A stretch of 64,000 nucleotides of DNA from Stratiformator vulcanicus (GTDB lineage Bacteria; Planctomycetota; Planctomycetia; Planctomycetales; Planctomycetaceae). The stretch is from NCBI RefSeq assembly GCF_007744515.1, contig NZ_CP036268.1, positions 1,445,640 through 1,509,639 on the forward strand, written 5' to 3'. Position 1 is the stretch's first letter. Every line of letters starts with the position of its first letter. Shown piece after piece: positions 8,120 to 17,488 of this stretch. Below the pieces are notes generated by a model. That model searched no databases. It saw only the letters and a list, made by a program, of their open reading frames with translations, and was not told where the DNA came from. The position numbers and the translations under genes are program-made.

Positions 8120-9859
8120 ATGCAACGCATCGAAGATTCCCCGACGATTATTGTCGACTCGGGAGACCAATCTTCGAAGGCTGATACAAGAGCGGCCGAC
8201 TGCAGCGGCTCGTTGCAGCGATTTTTCTGCCCGCACAAGGGAATTCAGCAGGGCGGGTCGGCGAGGTTTCTTTCCGAGCAGACACTCCTGCTGCGGAAGA
8301 GGCTCAGACTGGCGGCGATCTTCCTTGCGATCGCGTTCACCGCGTTTCTGGTGAGAGCGCTGATTCTCGGCGATCACCCGCACTTCCGGCTCACACACGA
8401 TCTCAACGTGTGGATGTCATTCGTCGGAGTCACGATCAGCCTGTGGATCGTCGCCGGGGTGCTGTGGTCGCCGCTTCACCTTCCGCGGTTCGGATTGTTC
8501 GGCTCGGAGTTTCTCGTCTTCGGTCTTCCCGGACTGTTCTTCGCGTACGAGCAGGCGTCGATGGTCTGCGAGTGCGACCTGACGATGGCCGATGATTACG
8601 CCTCCGCATTCCCCGGGCAGACTGTGCTGCCCTGGATCATCCTGATCCAGATTTACGCGGCATTCGTGCCGAGCGGGACCCGCCGGGCGATCGGGGTGAT
8701 CTCCGTGATGGCGGTTGCTCCCTTGGTGGCGGCATTGATTACCAGCAGCCGGGTCGATCAGGAAGTGCTGCGGACCGTGCTGTACGAGCGTGGCGCGTTT
8801 TCAGCCATGGCAATAACGATGGTGATCGTCGCGGCGGTCTCACTCTACTGCACCTATCGCATGGGGAAATTTCGGCGTGAGGCGTTTGATGCAGCGAGCA
8901 TCGGATCGTTTACGCTGGGCCGACGGCTCGGAGCGGGCGGCATGGGTGAGGTCTATCTCGCCGAGCACCAGTTGCTCAAACGGCCGTGTGCTGTGAAGTT
9001 GATCCGCCACGAGTTTGCTCAAGAGAAGCGGGCCCGCGACCGTTTTGAGAGTGAAGTCCGCGCCGCGGCCGGCCTGACACACCCGAATACGATCGAAATC
9101 TACGATTACGGGGTGACCGACGACGGCACGTTCTATTACGCCATGGAATTTCTGCCGGGGATGAGCCTGCAAGATCTCGTTGCCGAATTCGGGCCTTTGC
9201 CGCCGGGGCGAGTCGCCTATCTGCTGGCTCAGGTCTGTGATGCCCTCAATGAGGCCCATTCGAAGGGCTTGGTGCATCGCGATATGAAACCGGGCAATAT
9301 TTTCGCGGCCGAACGTGGTGGCAATTACGATGTGGCCAAGCTGCTCGATTTCGGGCTCGTCAAACAGACTCGGCCCCAGCCGGGCGATATCGAACACACC
9401 GCCGAAGGCGTCGTCATCGGTTCGCCGCTGTACGGTGCTCCGGAAAGCTTGACGAATGAGTCGAACGGTCCGACCGCCGATATCTATTCCCTCGGGGCGA
9501 CCGCGTATTACGCGCTCACGGGTCGGCCTGTGTTCGATGAGCGAAACGCGTTGAAGGCGGTCTCGGCTCATTTGAATACGATTCCCGAACCAATGTCTCA
9601 TTTCGCAGATGTGCCGGACGACCTGTCTGCAGTGGTGATGCGGGCCCTCGCCAAGAACCCCAAGAGTCGGTTCGCCTCAGCGGCCGAGATGGCCGAAGCG
9701 ATCCGAAGCTGTGAGTGCTTCGGATCCTGGGGGCCGCTCGAAGCCGCACAGTGGTGGTCGACGCTCAAACGCCAGCCAGCCTCCGACTCGGCCTCGCACG
9801 ATACCGATGCGATCGACGAAACGCGGGAGCAGACCGCGCCAATCTATTCGATGGTTTGA
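8120..9859 (+). CDS. Membrane-anchored Ser/Thr protein kinase with N-terminal six-TM region
   Basis: From the ATG at 8120 (579 residues) the protein begins with about 60 soluble residues, including a zinc-like CxxH, then about six hydrophobic segments (near 63-84, 99-116, 131-144, 168-185, 191-210 and 227-246). The kinase domain follows: LGAGGMGEVYLAEH (269-283), Lys293 in AVKLI, HRDMKPGN (386-393), DFG (410-412) and APE (440-442). Most bacterial Hanks kinases have the kinase first and the membrane anchor after it; the order is reversed here. The membrane region may sense the membrane or a small ligand; that is inference. A TATACT at 7987-7992 could be its -10 element. The substrate is unknown. 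Confidence 0.92.
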   Translation: MQRIEDSPTIIVDSGDQSSKADTRAADCSGSLQRFFCPHKGIQQGGSARFLSEQTLLLRKRLRLAAIFLAIAFTAFLVRALILGDHPHFRLTHDLNVWMSFVGVTISLWIVAGVLWSPLHLPRFGLFGSEFLVFGLPGLFFAYEQASMVCECDLTMADDYASAFPGQTVLPWIILIQIYAAFVPSGTRRAIGVISVMAVAPLVAALITSSRVDQEVLRTVLYERGAFSAMAITMVIVAAVSLYCTYRMGKFRREAFDAASIGSFTLGRRLGAGGMGEVYLAEHQLLKRPCAVKLIRHEFAQEKRARDRFESEVRAAAGLTHPNTIEIYDYGVTDDGTFYYAMEFLPGMSLQDLVAEFGPLPPGRVAYLLAQVCDALNEAHSKGLVHRDMKPGNIFAAERGGNYDVAKLLDFGLVKQTRPQPGDIEHTAEGVVIGSPLYGAPESLTNESNGPTADIYSLGATAYYALTGRPVFDERNALKAVSAHLNTIPEPMSHFADVPDDLSAVVMRALAKNPKSRFASAAEMAEAIRSCECFGSWGPLEAAQWWSTLKRQPASDSASHDTDAIDETREQTAPIYSMV

Positions 9860-9895
9860 GCGATAGACCTCAGAGTTCCCGACGGAGTACTCGAC

Positions 9896-10144
9896 CTACG
9901 TGTCCGACTTCTGCCAGTGCAGGCGGTCGAGCGTGATGACGCCGGTCCGCAGCGCACAGTTCAGGCACAATTTATGTGCCCCGTCGTCGACGTATATCTC
10001 GCCCCCCACGATCAGATGGTAGAAGTCTTCGCCGGGATTCTTCGAGTAGCAGTGCTGCTTGGTGAAATCGGCCTTGATGTGAGCCTTCCAGTCGCCGCTG
10101 CGCGAGACGTAGAGTCGGCGGTCGTTCGGTTCGTTTTCGGACAT
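9896..10144 (-). CDS. Small Cys/His-containing protein of unknown function
   Basis: An 82-residue soluble protein with no signal peptide. Cys32 next to His31, and Cys60 and Cys63 (CLNC) near the end, could bind a metal. Aromatic and charged residues are spaced as in a compact folded protein, and the frame is protein-like where the overlapping frames are Arg-rich. It converges on the kinase gene ending at 9859. I do not recognise the family. Confidence 0.6.
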   Translation of the reverse strand: MSENEPNDRRLYVSRSGDWKAHIKADFTKQHCYSKNPGEDFYHLIVGGEIYVDDGAHKLCLNCALRTGVITLDRLHWQKSDT

Positions 10145-10520
10145 GGCGCGATGTCACTCTTTGCCAAATGACTCTGCAGGGCCATTTGATTCTATCGCTT
10201 AAGTCGGCGACCGCCATTTCGGAACGGCGATGCTCGATTATTTGGTCGCAGTCACGAAATCAGGGCGTTCGAGTCGTGCCGCGAGAATTCTCGCTGAGAT
10301 CAGGGCTTTGTCGGAATCAGGAATTGGACGTTACGCCAATTGTTCCGGTCGAAACGACTATGCCCGAAAGTCGCACCGCAATGATCGCTCGGCGCGGAGA
10401 CCGCGGAGCAAACTTGGCCGTCAGATACGACGATTCATTGGGAGGCCCGTCTGCCGACCCGATCCGAACGAATCAGTCTCGCATCGGGTTTGACCGCTCC
10501 CCCAAGCGAGAAATCGACGT
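10145..10520. other. Intergenic region
   Basis: No convincing gene. A long plus-strand frame from 10168 into the next gene exists but is Arg/Ser-rich and out of frame with it. The region probably carries the divergent promoters for the small genes on either side. Confidence 0.4.
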
Positions 10521-10844
10521 ATGTCGCTCGAAGCCGCCTCGGTAAAGACCGTCGAACAATTGCACGAATACGTTCACGGCGTGCTGTGTGCCCATGAGAA
10601 CCTGCTGCCCGATCAATTCACAACGTCTTCGATCCCGATGATGCGCAAAGGCCGATCATGCGGGCTGCAATTTTCGCTCAAGGGCCCCCGCGAGTTGCGG
10701 CTCGGAGCGGTTTGGGCAACCGATCACAATGTGATCTTGTTTTATGACGCCCGGGGCGAACGGTTCCGTCGTGAACGACTGAATTGCCGACTGTCGACTG
10801 CCGCCGATCGAAACTCCGAAGGCTCGCTCCGCAACGCGGCTTGA
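10521..10844 (+). CDS. Small conserved-looking protein of unknown function
   Basis: A 107-residue soluble protein starting MSLEAASVKTVEQLHEYVH. It reads as alternating helices and strands (LGAVWATDHNVILFYDARGERF is a clear strand pair) with no membrane segment or known catalytic motif. It is transcribed alone and converges on the secreted-protein gene ending at 10863. No family recognised. Confidence 0.6.
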   Translation: MSLEAASVKTVEQLHEYVHGVLCAHENLLPDQFTTSSIPMMRKGRSCGLQFSLKGPRELRLGAVWATDHNVILFYDARGERFRRERLNCRLSTAADRNSEGSLRNAA

Positions 10845-10862
10845 GCGGCAGGGGAATCGCGA

Positions 10863-11519
10863 TTAGTCGTGGGAGGCAACCGACGGAGCGGTCAGTTCTG
10901 CGAGCATCTGCCTGGCTTCGGGGGCACCCAGTTCCTCAGCCGTCCGATAGTGCAGGCGAGCCAGTTCGACTCGCCCGTTCTCCGCAGCCTTGCGGCCCAG
11001 TGCGATGAAGCGGGCCGCATCACGCTTCGAACCGCTGTCGCGGCGAGCCCTCGACCGGTCGGCGAGTTTGATATCTGCGGCCTCACGCTCACGGCCTTCC
11101 GCGATGACTCCGCCAGAGCGAAACCGTCGGCTCATCGCGTAGGAAGTCGGGTCATCGTAGGCCGACTTCGTATAGGCCGACATGTGATTGGTCCCGTGGC
11201 GGGCATCCTCGAGAATCATCCGGTCCATTTCATGCAGGTCGTGGATGAAAGGCCGAACCGTGATCGCCGTTGACGATCGCGTTCGAGAAATGCGGCTGCC
11301 GAACCCGTTCGGCAGCGAACTGCCGGTCGAATCGCGGGCCGACTTCAGTCCGCCGAGATAGGCCTCGCCCCGATCGGGAACCGAGACCGTTGTGTTGACG
11401 GAGGCGATACCGAACGTCGGTTGCTGAACCGAAATCGCTTGTGCTGACGCCATCACGCCGAAACCGCAACACGCAGTGCTGACTGCGGCGATTCGCAAAG
11501 TTCTGGTCAGGTTCGACAT
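10863..11519 (-). CDS. Exported protein with C-terminal TPR/Sel1-like segment
   Basis: From the ATG at 11519 the protein is 218 residues. The start is chosen because a signal peptide follows at once (basic RTLR, hydrophobic core, then ASAQA). The frame is open to 11606, but that extension lacks such a signal. The middle is Ser/Arg/Asp-rich and probably disordered. The last 50 residues form two helices, roughly AARFIALGRKAAENGRVELA and RLHYRTAEELGAPEARQML, resembling a TPR or Sel1 pair. The function is unknown. Confidence 0.65.
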   Translation of the reverse strand: MSNLTRTLRIAAVSTACCGFGVMASAQAISVQQPTFGIASVNTTVSVPDRGEAYLGGLKSARDSTGSSLPNGFGSRISRTRSSTAITVRPFIHDLHEMDRMILEDARHGTNHMSAYTKSAYDDPTSYAMSRRFRSGGVIAEGREREAADIKLADRSRARRDSGSKRDAARFIALGRKAAENGRVELARLHYRTAEELGAPEARQMLAELTAPSVASHD

Positions 11520-11904
11520 TGCACCGGACGAGTTTGAGTCGCGAGGAATGCTGAGGGCAGTTCGGTCAAGACCCTCTCCTAAGTTACAATACGCAAGGCC
11601 GCCCAAAATTTGACCGAAATTCCGGTCGCGGGTCCGTTTCCCGAGAAAGTTGTGCCATTTTCTGGGTGGCCGGGGACGGCGCTTTCGCCGCCCCCGGAAC
11701 GCTTGCTCTCAATTTCGGATTGCTTGACGAAGGCGTCGCCGGAGACACGTTCCCTGTGGGCGTCGTAAAGACGCCGTCTACAGCCACCCTCCCGGACTCC
11801 TAGTCCTTGTGAACTGCCTTGTTACCAAAATTGAGGGGCGGAAGCGAAATCGTTCGATGGCAATCGAGTCCCGTGCTCATGCAGCGGGCTTGTCATTACG
11901 CGTC
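11520..11904. other. Intergenic region with a GC-rich hairpin
   Basis: No gene seen. At 11670-11697 a 12-base arm with one mismatch folds on itself around a CTTT loop (CCGGGGACGGCG with CGCCGCCCCCGG). No T-run follows on the plus strand, so it looks more like one of the dispersed palindromes of this genome than a terminator. Confidence 0.5.
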
Positions 11905-12720
11905 TTACTTTGCGGTCCAACCGCCGTCGACGGCGACCATCGAGCCGGCCATGTACGAGGCCGCATCGCTGGCGAGGAAGATGGCCGCCCCCTGAATTTC
12001 CGGGAGTTCGCCCCAGCGTTTGCACGCGGTCGCCCCGACGACGTCTTGAACGATCTGCGGATCGTCTTTGACCGGAATATTCATTTCGGTCAGAAACGGC
12101 CCCGGACAGATCGCGTTGACCGCGATCCCATGCGGTGCCAATTCGAGACCGAGGGCCCGCGTCATCTGCACGACGGCGCCCTTGCTGGTCGCGTAAGGGG
12201 TTCGGTCTTCAAGCCCGACCAGGCCGAGCGTGCTGGCGAGATTGATGATTCGTCCTGATCGCGCGTGCTTCATGTGAGGCACAACGGCTCTGCTGCACAG
12301 CCAGGTGCCGTCGACGTTGACCCGCTGGACGTTACGAAACTGCTCGAAAGACAACTCATCGATCGGCCCGCGGATATTGATTCCGGCGCTATTGATCAGG
12401 ATGTCGATGCGTCCGAATTCGGTGTGAACTCGTTCCACCATGCTCTGGACAGCCTGCTCATGAGTGACGTCCGCTTTCAAGCCGATCGCCTTTCGACCGA
12501 AGTCTCGGGCGATCGCTTCGGCAGCCTCCACAGCTTCGTCTTCATGGCGGCTCACCAGTACGACATCAGCCCCGGCGGAGGCCAGTCCGGCTGCCATGGC
12601 GCGGCCGAGTCCTTTCGATCCGCCGGTGATGATCGCGACGCGATCCGTCAGATCGAATTGCGTGATCCCGGGCAGTGGCGAATCGGCGTCCCCCGGCGTT
12701 TCAGCAGAAGTCTCACTCAT
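11905..12720 (-). CDS. Short-chain dehydrogenase/reductase (SDR)
   Basis: From the ATG at 12720 (271 residues; the frame is open to 13056, but that part overlaps nadB and is Arg-rich). It is a classical SDR: cofactor loop TGGSKGLG (32-39), NSAG (110-113), and the catalytic Ser163, Tyr176 and Lys180 (YATSK), with CPGPFLTEMN after the fold's sixth strand. Arg58 after the second strand suggests NADP(H). The sequence resembles gluconate 5-dehydrogenase and 2-deoxygluconate 3-dehydrogenase types, but the substrate cannot be told by eye. It lies 74 bases downstream of nadB on the same strand and may be cotranscribed with it. Confidence 0.9.
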   Translation of the reverse strand: MSETSAETPGDADSPLPGITQFDLTDRVAIITGGSKGLGRAMAAGLASAGADVVLVSRHEDEAVEAAEAIARDFGRKAIGLKADVTHEQAVQSMVERVHTEFGRIDILINSAGINIRGPIDELSFEQFRNVQRVNVDGTWLCSRAVVPHMKHARSGRIINLASTLGLVGLEDRTPYATSKGAVVQMTRALGLELAPHGIAVNAICPGPFLTEMNIPVKDDPQIVQDVVGATACKRWGELPEIQGAAIFLASDAASYMAGSMVAVDGGWTAK

Positions 12721-12794
12721 GATTGCCGCCGCTTTGTTGTTCAGAGGGTGGGAGACGCGCTGCGTTGGAACCGGAGCGTTGCAGCATGAACGAT

Positions 12795-14420
12795 TCAGGT
12801 AGCAGCCAGCAAGGACACATGGTCGAGTTGGTCTTCGCGAGGCTCGGGGAAATCGCTGCGGAAATGAACGCCACGTGACTCCTGGCGCGCCATCGCCGAA
12901 GCGATCATCAGTCGGGCGACCAATAGCATGTTCTGAAGTTCCCAACCGCGCGGCTTTTGGAACTCGCGGCTCGAGATGTATCGATCCCAAAAGTCGACCT
13001 GAACCCGGGCATCCTCCAGACCTTCGGCATTCCGCGAAATGCCGACGTGACGCCACATCAAACTCATCAGACTGTTCCGCACGTCGTCGAGATCGATGTC
13101 CTCATCGTCTTGATCGTCTGACGCCGGCCACTCCGCGACGAGCGGGGGCATTGAGAAGCGGTCCGGCGTGGCGAGGGCATGCTCCGATGCCGCAGCTCCG
13201 CATCGTCGACCATAGACGAGTCCTTCCAACAGACTGTTCGACGCGAGGCGATTGGCTCCGTGAAGCCCGGTGGAAGCCACTTCACCGGCGGCCCACAAAC
13301 CGGGCAGGGAGGACGCTCCGAGTTCATCGACCGTGACACCGCCGATCATGTAGTGCGCTCCGGGACGGACCGGAATCAAATCGGAGGCGATATCGAGGCC
13401 GAATTCGCGGCAGACCTTGCCGATGTTCGGAAACCGCTCGGCAATCAAATCCCGATCGAGGTGGGTCAAATCGAGGTAGACGCAGGGGTGATTCGTCCGC
13501 GCCATCTCGGACGTGATCGCCCGGCTGACTTCATCCCGCGGGGCCAACTCCAGCTGCGGAGAATATTCGGGCATAAATCGTTCGCCGCGAACGTTCCGCA
13601 GAAAGGCCCCTTCACCCCGGACCGCTTCGGAGATCAGATGCCGTGAGCTGCCGGCGATGTAGAGCACAGTCGGGTGAAACTGCATCAGCTCCATGTCCCG
13701 CACTTCGGCCCCGGCGCGAAACGCGGCGGCATGACCGTCGGCGGTTGCGATGTCGGGATTGGTCGACTCACGATAGAGCCGACCGGCACCGCCGGTACAC
13801 AGGATCGTCGATTTCGCCCACACGAACGTCTTGCCGTGTTGCGGATTCCAAACCAGAGCGCCGCAGCAACGCCCGTCCCAGGAGAGCAGGTCGAGCAGAA
13901 ACGTCTGCTCCCATGTCTGGATCGTTTCTCGCTGGATCACCGCGTCTCGAACGGCCCGCATGACTTCCCAACCGGTCGCGTCGCCTAACGCGTGGGCGAT
14001 CCGGCGGTGGCTGTGGCCCCCTTCGCGCGTCAGCGCCAGCTCCCCATTGATTTCGTCGAAGTGTGCCCCGTAGGAAATCAGCTCGCGGATCCGTTCGGCG
14101 GCTTCCGCCACGACCGATTCGACCACGTCGGGGTCGCACATGCCTTTGCCGGCGGCGATCGTATCGGCGGCGTGATTGGCGATCTCGTCGAGCGGGTCGA
14201 GCACGCCGGCAATGCCCCCCTGGGCATAGCTGCTGTTCGACTCGGTCACAGCATCTTTTGTGACGACCACCGTTTCCAGCTTCGTGTCGATCGACAGGGC
14301 GGCCCGCATCCCCGCGATACCGCCCCCGAGAATCAGCACGTCGGTGAACATGTGCGGCACCCGTTTCGGATTGAACTGCACGAGATACCGTCGTCTGACG
14401 GGGAGAGTCAGTGCAGTCAT
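12795..14420 (-). CDS. nadB: L-aspartate oxidase
   Basis: An FAD enzyme that oxidises L-aspartate to iminoaspartate for NAD synthesis. The start MTALTLP gives 541 residues; Met24 (14351), just before FTDVLILGGGIAGMRAA, is the more usual start for the family. The dinucleotide loop is GGGIAG. SSYAQGGIAGVL, GGHSHRR, ELMQFHPT, SRAITSEM and RPGAHYMIGGV are the family's substrate and FAD contacts. The C-terminal helical domain is complete. No nadA or nadC is visible in the window. Confidence 0.96.
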   Translation of the reverse strand: MTALTLPVRRRYLVQFNPKRVPHMFTDVLILGGGIAGMRAALSIDTKLETVVVTKDAVTESNSSYAQGGIAGVLDPLDEIANHAADTIAAGKGMCDPDVVESVVAEAAERIRELISYGAHFDEINGELALTREGGHSHRRIAHALGDATGWEVMRAVRDAVIQRETIQTWEQTFLLDLLSWDGRCCGALVWNPQHGKTFVWAKSTILCTGGAGRLYRESTNPDIATADGHAAAFRAGAEVRDMELMQFHPTVLYIAGSSRHLISEAVRGEGAFLRNVRGERFMPEYSPQLELAPRDEVSRAITSEMARTNHPCVYLDLTHLDRDLIAERFPNIGKVCREFGLDIASDLIPVRPGAHYMIGGVTVDELGASSLPGLWAAGEVASTGLHGANRLASNSLLEGLVYGRRCGAAASEHALATPDRFSMPPLVAEWPASDDQDDEDIDLDDVRNSLMSLMWRHVGISRNAEGLEDARVQVDFWDRYISSREFQKPRGWELQNMLLVARLMIASAMARQESRGVHFRSDFPEPREDQLDHVSLLAAT

Positions 14421-14781
14421 CAGCAGCTACTTTCGGGCAAACGCGTTGAGGATCGTTGATCCATCATAGCGGCCGCCGAAAGTTGTCCGAAAGTCGCGGA
14501 GTCACGAGCGTGTGATCGGTTCCCGAATGCTGCCGCAAAACAGGTTTTTCAGAACGGCACAGAGGCATTATTTGATGCGGCGAATCCCTGCAAATGCGGC
14601 ACTCTCATCAACGTATCGTATTGCGTTACGGGCACTTAAGGCGGGAATTGGCGGCTGAGCGGCCAATGTTCGTGAAGGTTTGTGAAACATTTGTCAGAAG
14701 GTGGACTTTGCTCTGGACACTAACCGAATGATTGTCAAAATTCGCGCGCCTTCCGGTCCTCTCCCACCTAGGACATATACC
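14421..14781. other. Intergenic region, divergent
   Basis: The gap between nadB and the small gene at 14782 is more AT-rich than the genes (for example around 14555-14640). No frame in it is convincing and no repeat was seen. Confidence 0.4.
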
Positions 14782-14997
14782 ATGGCTTTGATTCGTTGGA
14801 TGATGGAAATTCTCAAGACCGACCTGCTCAGTGAAGATCTCGCGATCGAAGCCGACGAGCGGGAGCCTGCCGATCACGCGCCCGCAAGCTCAACAATCAC
14901 GACGTCCCGAAATCCGGTCGCGGATCGGTTCAATGACGACTTCGTCAAACAACTTCGGGACCTGAAGTCACTTGCGGGCGACCAGTCAGCCGCTTGA
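14782..14997 (+). CDS. Small acidic protein, doubtful
   Basis: 71 residues from the ATG at 14782, starting MALIRWMMEILKTDLLSEDL and ending in a helix (DRFNDDFVKQLRDLKSLAG). An AGGA lies 7 bases before the start. The frame extends to 14701, but the upstream part looks random. The composition fits a small real protein; nothing identifies it. Confidence 0.4.
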   Translation: MALIRWMMEILKTDLLSEDLAIEADEREPADHAPASSTITTSRNPVADRFNDDFVKQLRDLKSLAGDQSAA

Positions 14998-15115
14998 GAC
15001 GGCATTTGTGGCGAGGAAGACGCTTCCGCTCCGAAGCCCCGATCAGTGGTTCGCGGACCGCTGAAACGGGGTTTTGGCTCTTCTTGAAGTGCGATCCCGA
15101 AGAGACCGAAGATAA

Positions 15116-15145
15116 TTGAGAAATTTGCGGGCGTCCCGTCATACT
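15116..15145 (+). promoter_or_regulatory. Promoter candidate for the ECF sigma operon
   Basis: TTGAGA (15116-15121) and CATACT (15140-15145) with an 18-base spacer lie about 40 bases upstream of the sigma gene start. The match is moderate, and an ECF-specific promoter could equally apply. Confidence 0.35.
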
Positions 15146-15186
15146 AAAGTAAGCGCCTGTTCTTTCTTCCGTTTCAAGTCTCTGCT

Positions 15187-15738
15187 TTGGCTCATTCAGC
15201 CGATCGGCACGAGCCTCTCAAGGCACGAACCGGCGAGTTTGTGAAGCTCTGGACGGCCCACGCCCGACAGGTTCACAAGTTCGCGTTTATTGCCATGCGC
15301 AGTCATGTCGATGCCGACGACGTACTGCAGGAGACCGGTACGGTTGCGTGGGAACGGTTCGACGAGTTTGAATCGGGGACCAATTTTCAGGCATGGGTGA
15401 TGAGCATTGCTCGCCTGAAAGTGCTCGAGACCATTCGACGCAAGAAACGCCGTATCGTGCCGAGCGAATCGTTACTCAAATTGCTGGTGGACGAGAGTGA
15501 CCGGGCCGGTCGCTATCTCGAGCGGCAGCGCGATGCGCTCAATGAGTGTCTCCAGCGATTGAACGCGGCTGATCAGGAACTGATGCGTTGGCGGCATTCT
15601 GAGGAACTGCCGGTTGAAGAGATTGCGACGAGATTGAATAAGTCGGTTGCGACGGTGTACCGATCGATCGCGCGGGTCCATGAAGTTTTATACGGCTGTA
15701 TTTCCCGAGTGGTTGCCGGCGGAAAAGGAGCAATATGA
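15187..15738 (+). CDS. ECF-type RNA polymerase sigma factor
   Basis: A 183-residue sigma factor with only regions 2 and 4. Region 2 contains DVLQETGTVAWERFDEF and NFQAWVMSIARLKVLETIRRKKRR. Region 4 contains LPVEEIATRLNKSVATVYRSIARV, a helix-turn-helix for the -35 element. The start used is TTG at 15187, the first start in a frame that already reads like the family (FVKLWTAHARQVHKFAF); a GTG at 15241 is possible. Its stop overlaps the ATG of the next gene (ATGA), tying the two proteins together. It resembles the sigma factors paired with FecR/LamG proteins that are numerous in planctomycetes and verrucomicrobia. Confidence 0.9.
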   Translation: MAHSADRHEPLKARTGEFVKLWTAHARQVHKFAFIAMRSHVDADDVLQETGTVAWERFDEFESGTNFQAWVMSIARLKVLETIRRKKRRIVPSESLLKLLVDESDRAGRYLERQRDALNECLQRLNAADQELMRWRHSEELPVEEIATRLNKSVATVYRSIARVHEVLYGCISRVVAGGKGAI

Positions 15739-17447
15739 AGTCCGACTCTCGCTCCGCTCCGTCCCCATCGCGGAAGCGGCTGATGCGACTGATTCGACTC
15801 ACCGAAGCACAGCACGTGCCCGACGAAGTCGTACGCGATCTTTATGAGCTACTTGAGACCGATCCTGAAGCACGGCGCGACTACGCCGAGTATATGCAGA
15901 TGGTCTGGTCGCTCGAGTGGGACGGCGTCCCCCACGGTTCGGCCGATGAGGCGCCGCCTTCGCGAGCGATTCGAACGATCGGTCCGATCCGTCGCTACCA
16001 GACGCGTCGCCGCATCGAAATCACGGCCGCGATTTCAGCGGGTCTACTGGCATCAATCGCGCTGGTCGTTCTCGTCGTCATCTCACTGCCCGCCACGCCG
16101 GAAGCGAGGTTGGCGGCTCAGTTCGGCGGGGCCAAGCTACTGCCTGTGTTCGAGGGGGCGGCGGTCCAACCGATTTCGCCCGAAGGTCCGGTCGCGACCG
16201 GGGGATATCGGCTCGATCAAGGCATGGTCTGCTTGGAGTTTTCGAGCGGATCGACCGTCGTCGTCGAGGGGCCGGCATCATTCATTATTGCCGATAACTC
16301 ACATTTTTCCGTCGATCAGGGTCTCTATTCGATCGTCGGGCGACCGGGCTTCACCGTCGCAACTCGCGGTGGAACCATTATCGACCTCGGCACCGAATTC
16401 ACGGTCGAAGCCGCGACCGATCATGTGACCACGCAGGTCGTTAGCGGAGCTGTGAAAGTCGGGGAAATGGAGACAAACGGTGATGCAGATTTCCAGCGTC
16501 TGCAGGCCGGGGATGCGGCCACAGCGACGTCCGGCACGGCCTGGACCGAGACGGATTTTGACGTCTCCGATTTTCTCCCCCCGGCCGCGGTGGTCGCGAT
16601 GGCCGAAGGAGATGACCGGCCCTACTATCGCTGGCTGGCCCAGAGCCGCCGCATTCGTCGCGATTCGGACGTGTTGCTCTATATGACATTCGGGGACGTG
16701 CGATTCGGAGACGATTGGGTCTCCGACCAGTCGACGAACAATGCCCCGCCCGCCAAAATCTTCGGAGCGCGGCCCGTGACCGGTCGTTTCGCGGAAACGA
16801 CAGGCCTGTCATTTCGCGGGGTCGACCATGCCGACGTGGTGCTGTTTGACGAAGAGTTCTCGAAAGCGTTGACGCTTGAAGAGCCTCGGACGTTAGCCGT
16901 CTGGTTCCGTACGTCTGACCGGCAGGAGGTTCACGGCTCCCTGATTGCCACAAACCGAATTGCCAATGTGCATGAGCGACCGGAGGGCGAGGACCGAGAA
17001 CTTCCACTATCCGCTAAAGCGAGTTGGGCGTTCCGCATCAGCGGTCATCACGGTCATTCCACTCAGCGGGAAAGTGGGCTGATCAGCTTCGCGCAGGCGC
17101 AGAACGAATGGAATCATCATCCCCATTGGCAAACCGGTTCGATGTCGGGAGCTGCCATCGGGAGTTGGATGCATGCCGTCGCGGTCGTCGAACCGTTTCC
17201 CGACAACCCGAAACTCGGAACGACGAAGCTCTACATCAATGGGCGGCTCGAAGCGGAACGCAGCGGTGCGTTGTCCATTCCTGGAAACAACGCGCTGAAG
17301 CTCGGCGGCATGGTCGATGACGAGGGTCAACCGGTCAGTAGCAGGGAATCCTTCGAAGGCACGATTGACGAATTCCTCGTCTACGGACGAGCACTTGAAG
17401 CCGCTGAGATCGAAGAACTCTACGACAATAGCCGACCCGCCTTCTGA
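15735..17447 (+). CDS. FecR-domain membrane protein with C-terminal LamG domain, probable regulator of the upstream sigma factor
   Basis: A 570-residue protein. A cytoplasmic N-terminus (1-95, helical, with RLIRLTEAQHVPDEVVRDLYELL) may hold the sigma factor. One membrane segment (about 96-120, AAISAGLLASIALVVLVVI) leads outside. The FecR-like part runs to about 265 and includes ATRGGTIIDLGTEFTVEA and VVSGAVKVGEM. The C-terminal half is a concanavalin-like LamG jelly roll (LAVWFRTSD, KLYINGRLEAE, GTIDEFLVYGRALEAAEIEELY). LamG folds often bind sugars, so it may sense a polysaccharide outside and release the sigma factor; that is inference. It is coupled to the sigma gene by a 4-base overlap. 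Confidence 0.88.
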   Translation: MKSDSRSAPSPSRKRLMRLIRLTEAQHVPDEVVRDLYELLETDPEARRDYAEYMQMVWSLEWDGVPHGSADEAPPSRAIRTIGPIRRYQTRRRIEITAAISAGLLASIALVVLVVISLPATPEARLAAQFGGAKLLPVFEGAAVQPISPEGPVATGGYRLDQGMVCLEFSSGSTVVVEGPASFIIADNSHFSVDQGLYSIVGRPGFTVATRGGTIIDLGTEFTVEAATDHVTTQVVSGAVKVGEMETNGDADFQRLQAGDAATATSGTAWTETDFDVSDFLPPAAVVAMAEGDDRPYYRWLAQSRRIRRDSDVLLYMTFGDVRFGDDWVSDQSTNNAPPAKIFGARPVTGRFAETTGLSFRGVDHADVVLFDEEFSKALTLEEPRTLAVWFRTSDRQEVHGSLIATNRIANVHERPEGEDRELPLSAKASWAFRISGHHGHSTQRESGLISFAQAQNEWNHHPHWQTGSMSGAAIGSWMHAVAVVEPFPDNPKLGTTKLYINGRLEAERSGALSIPGNNALKLGGMVDDEGQPVSSRESFEGTIDEFLVYGRALEAAEIEELYDNSRPAF

Positions 17448-17488
17448 TCGACTCTCTGCGGGTCGTTGATTGTCCGGCAAGCCGAACG

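Noticed and set aside
10168-10545. A 125-residue plus-strand frame
   Set aside because: It runs into the start of the next gene in another frame and has no protein-like pattern.
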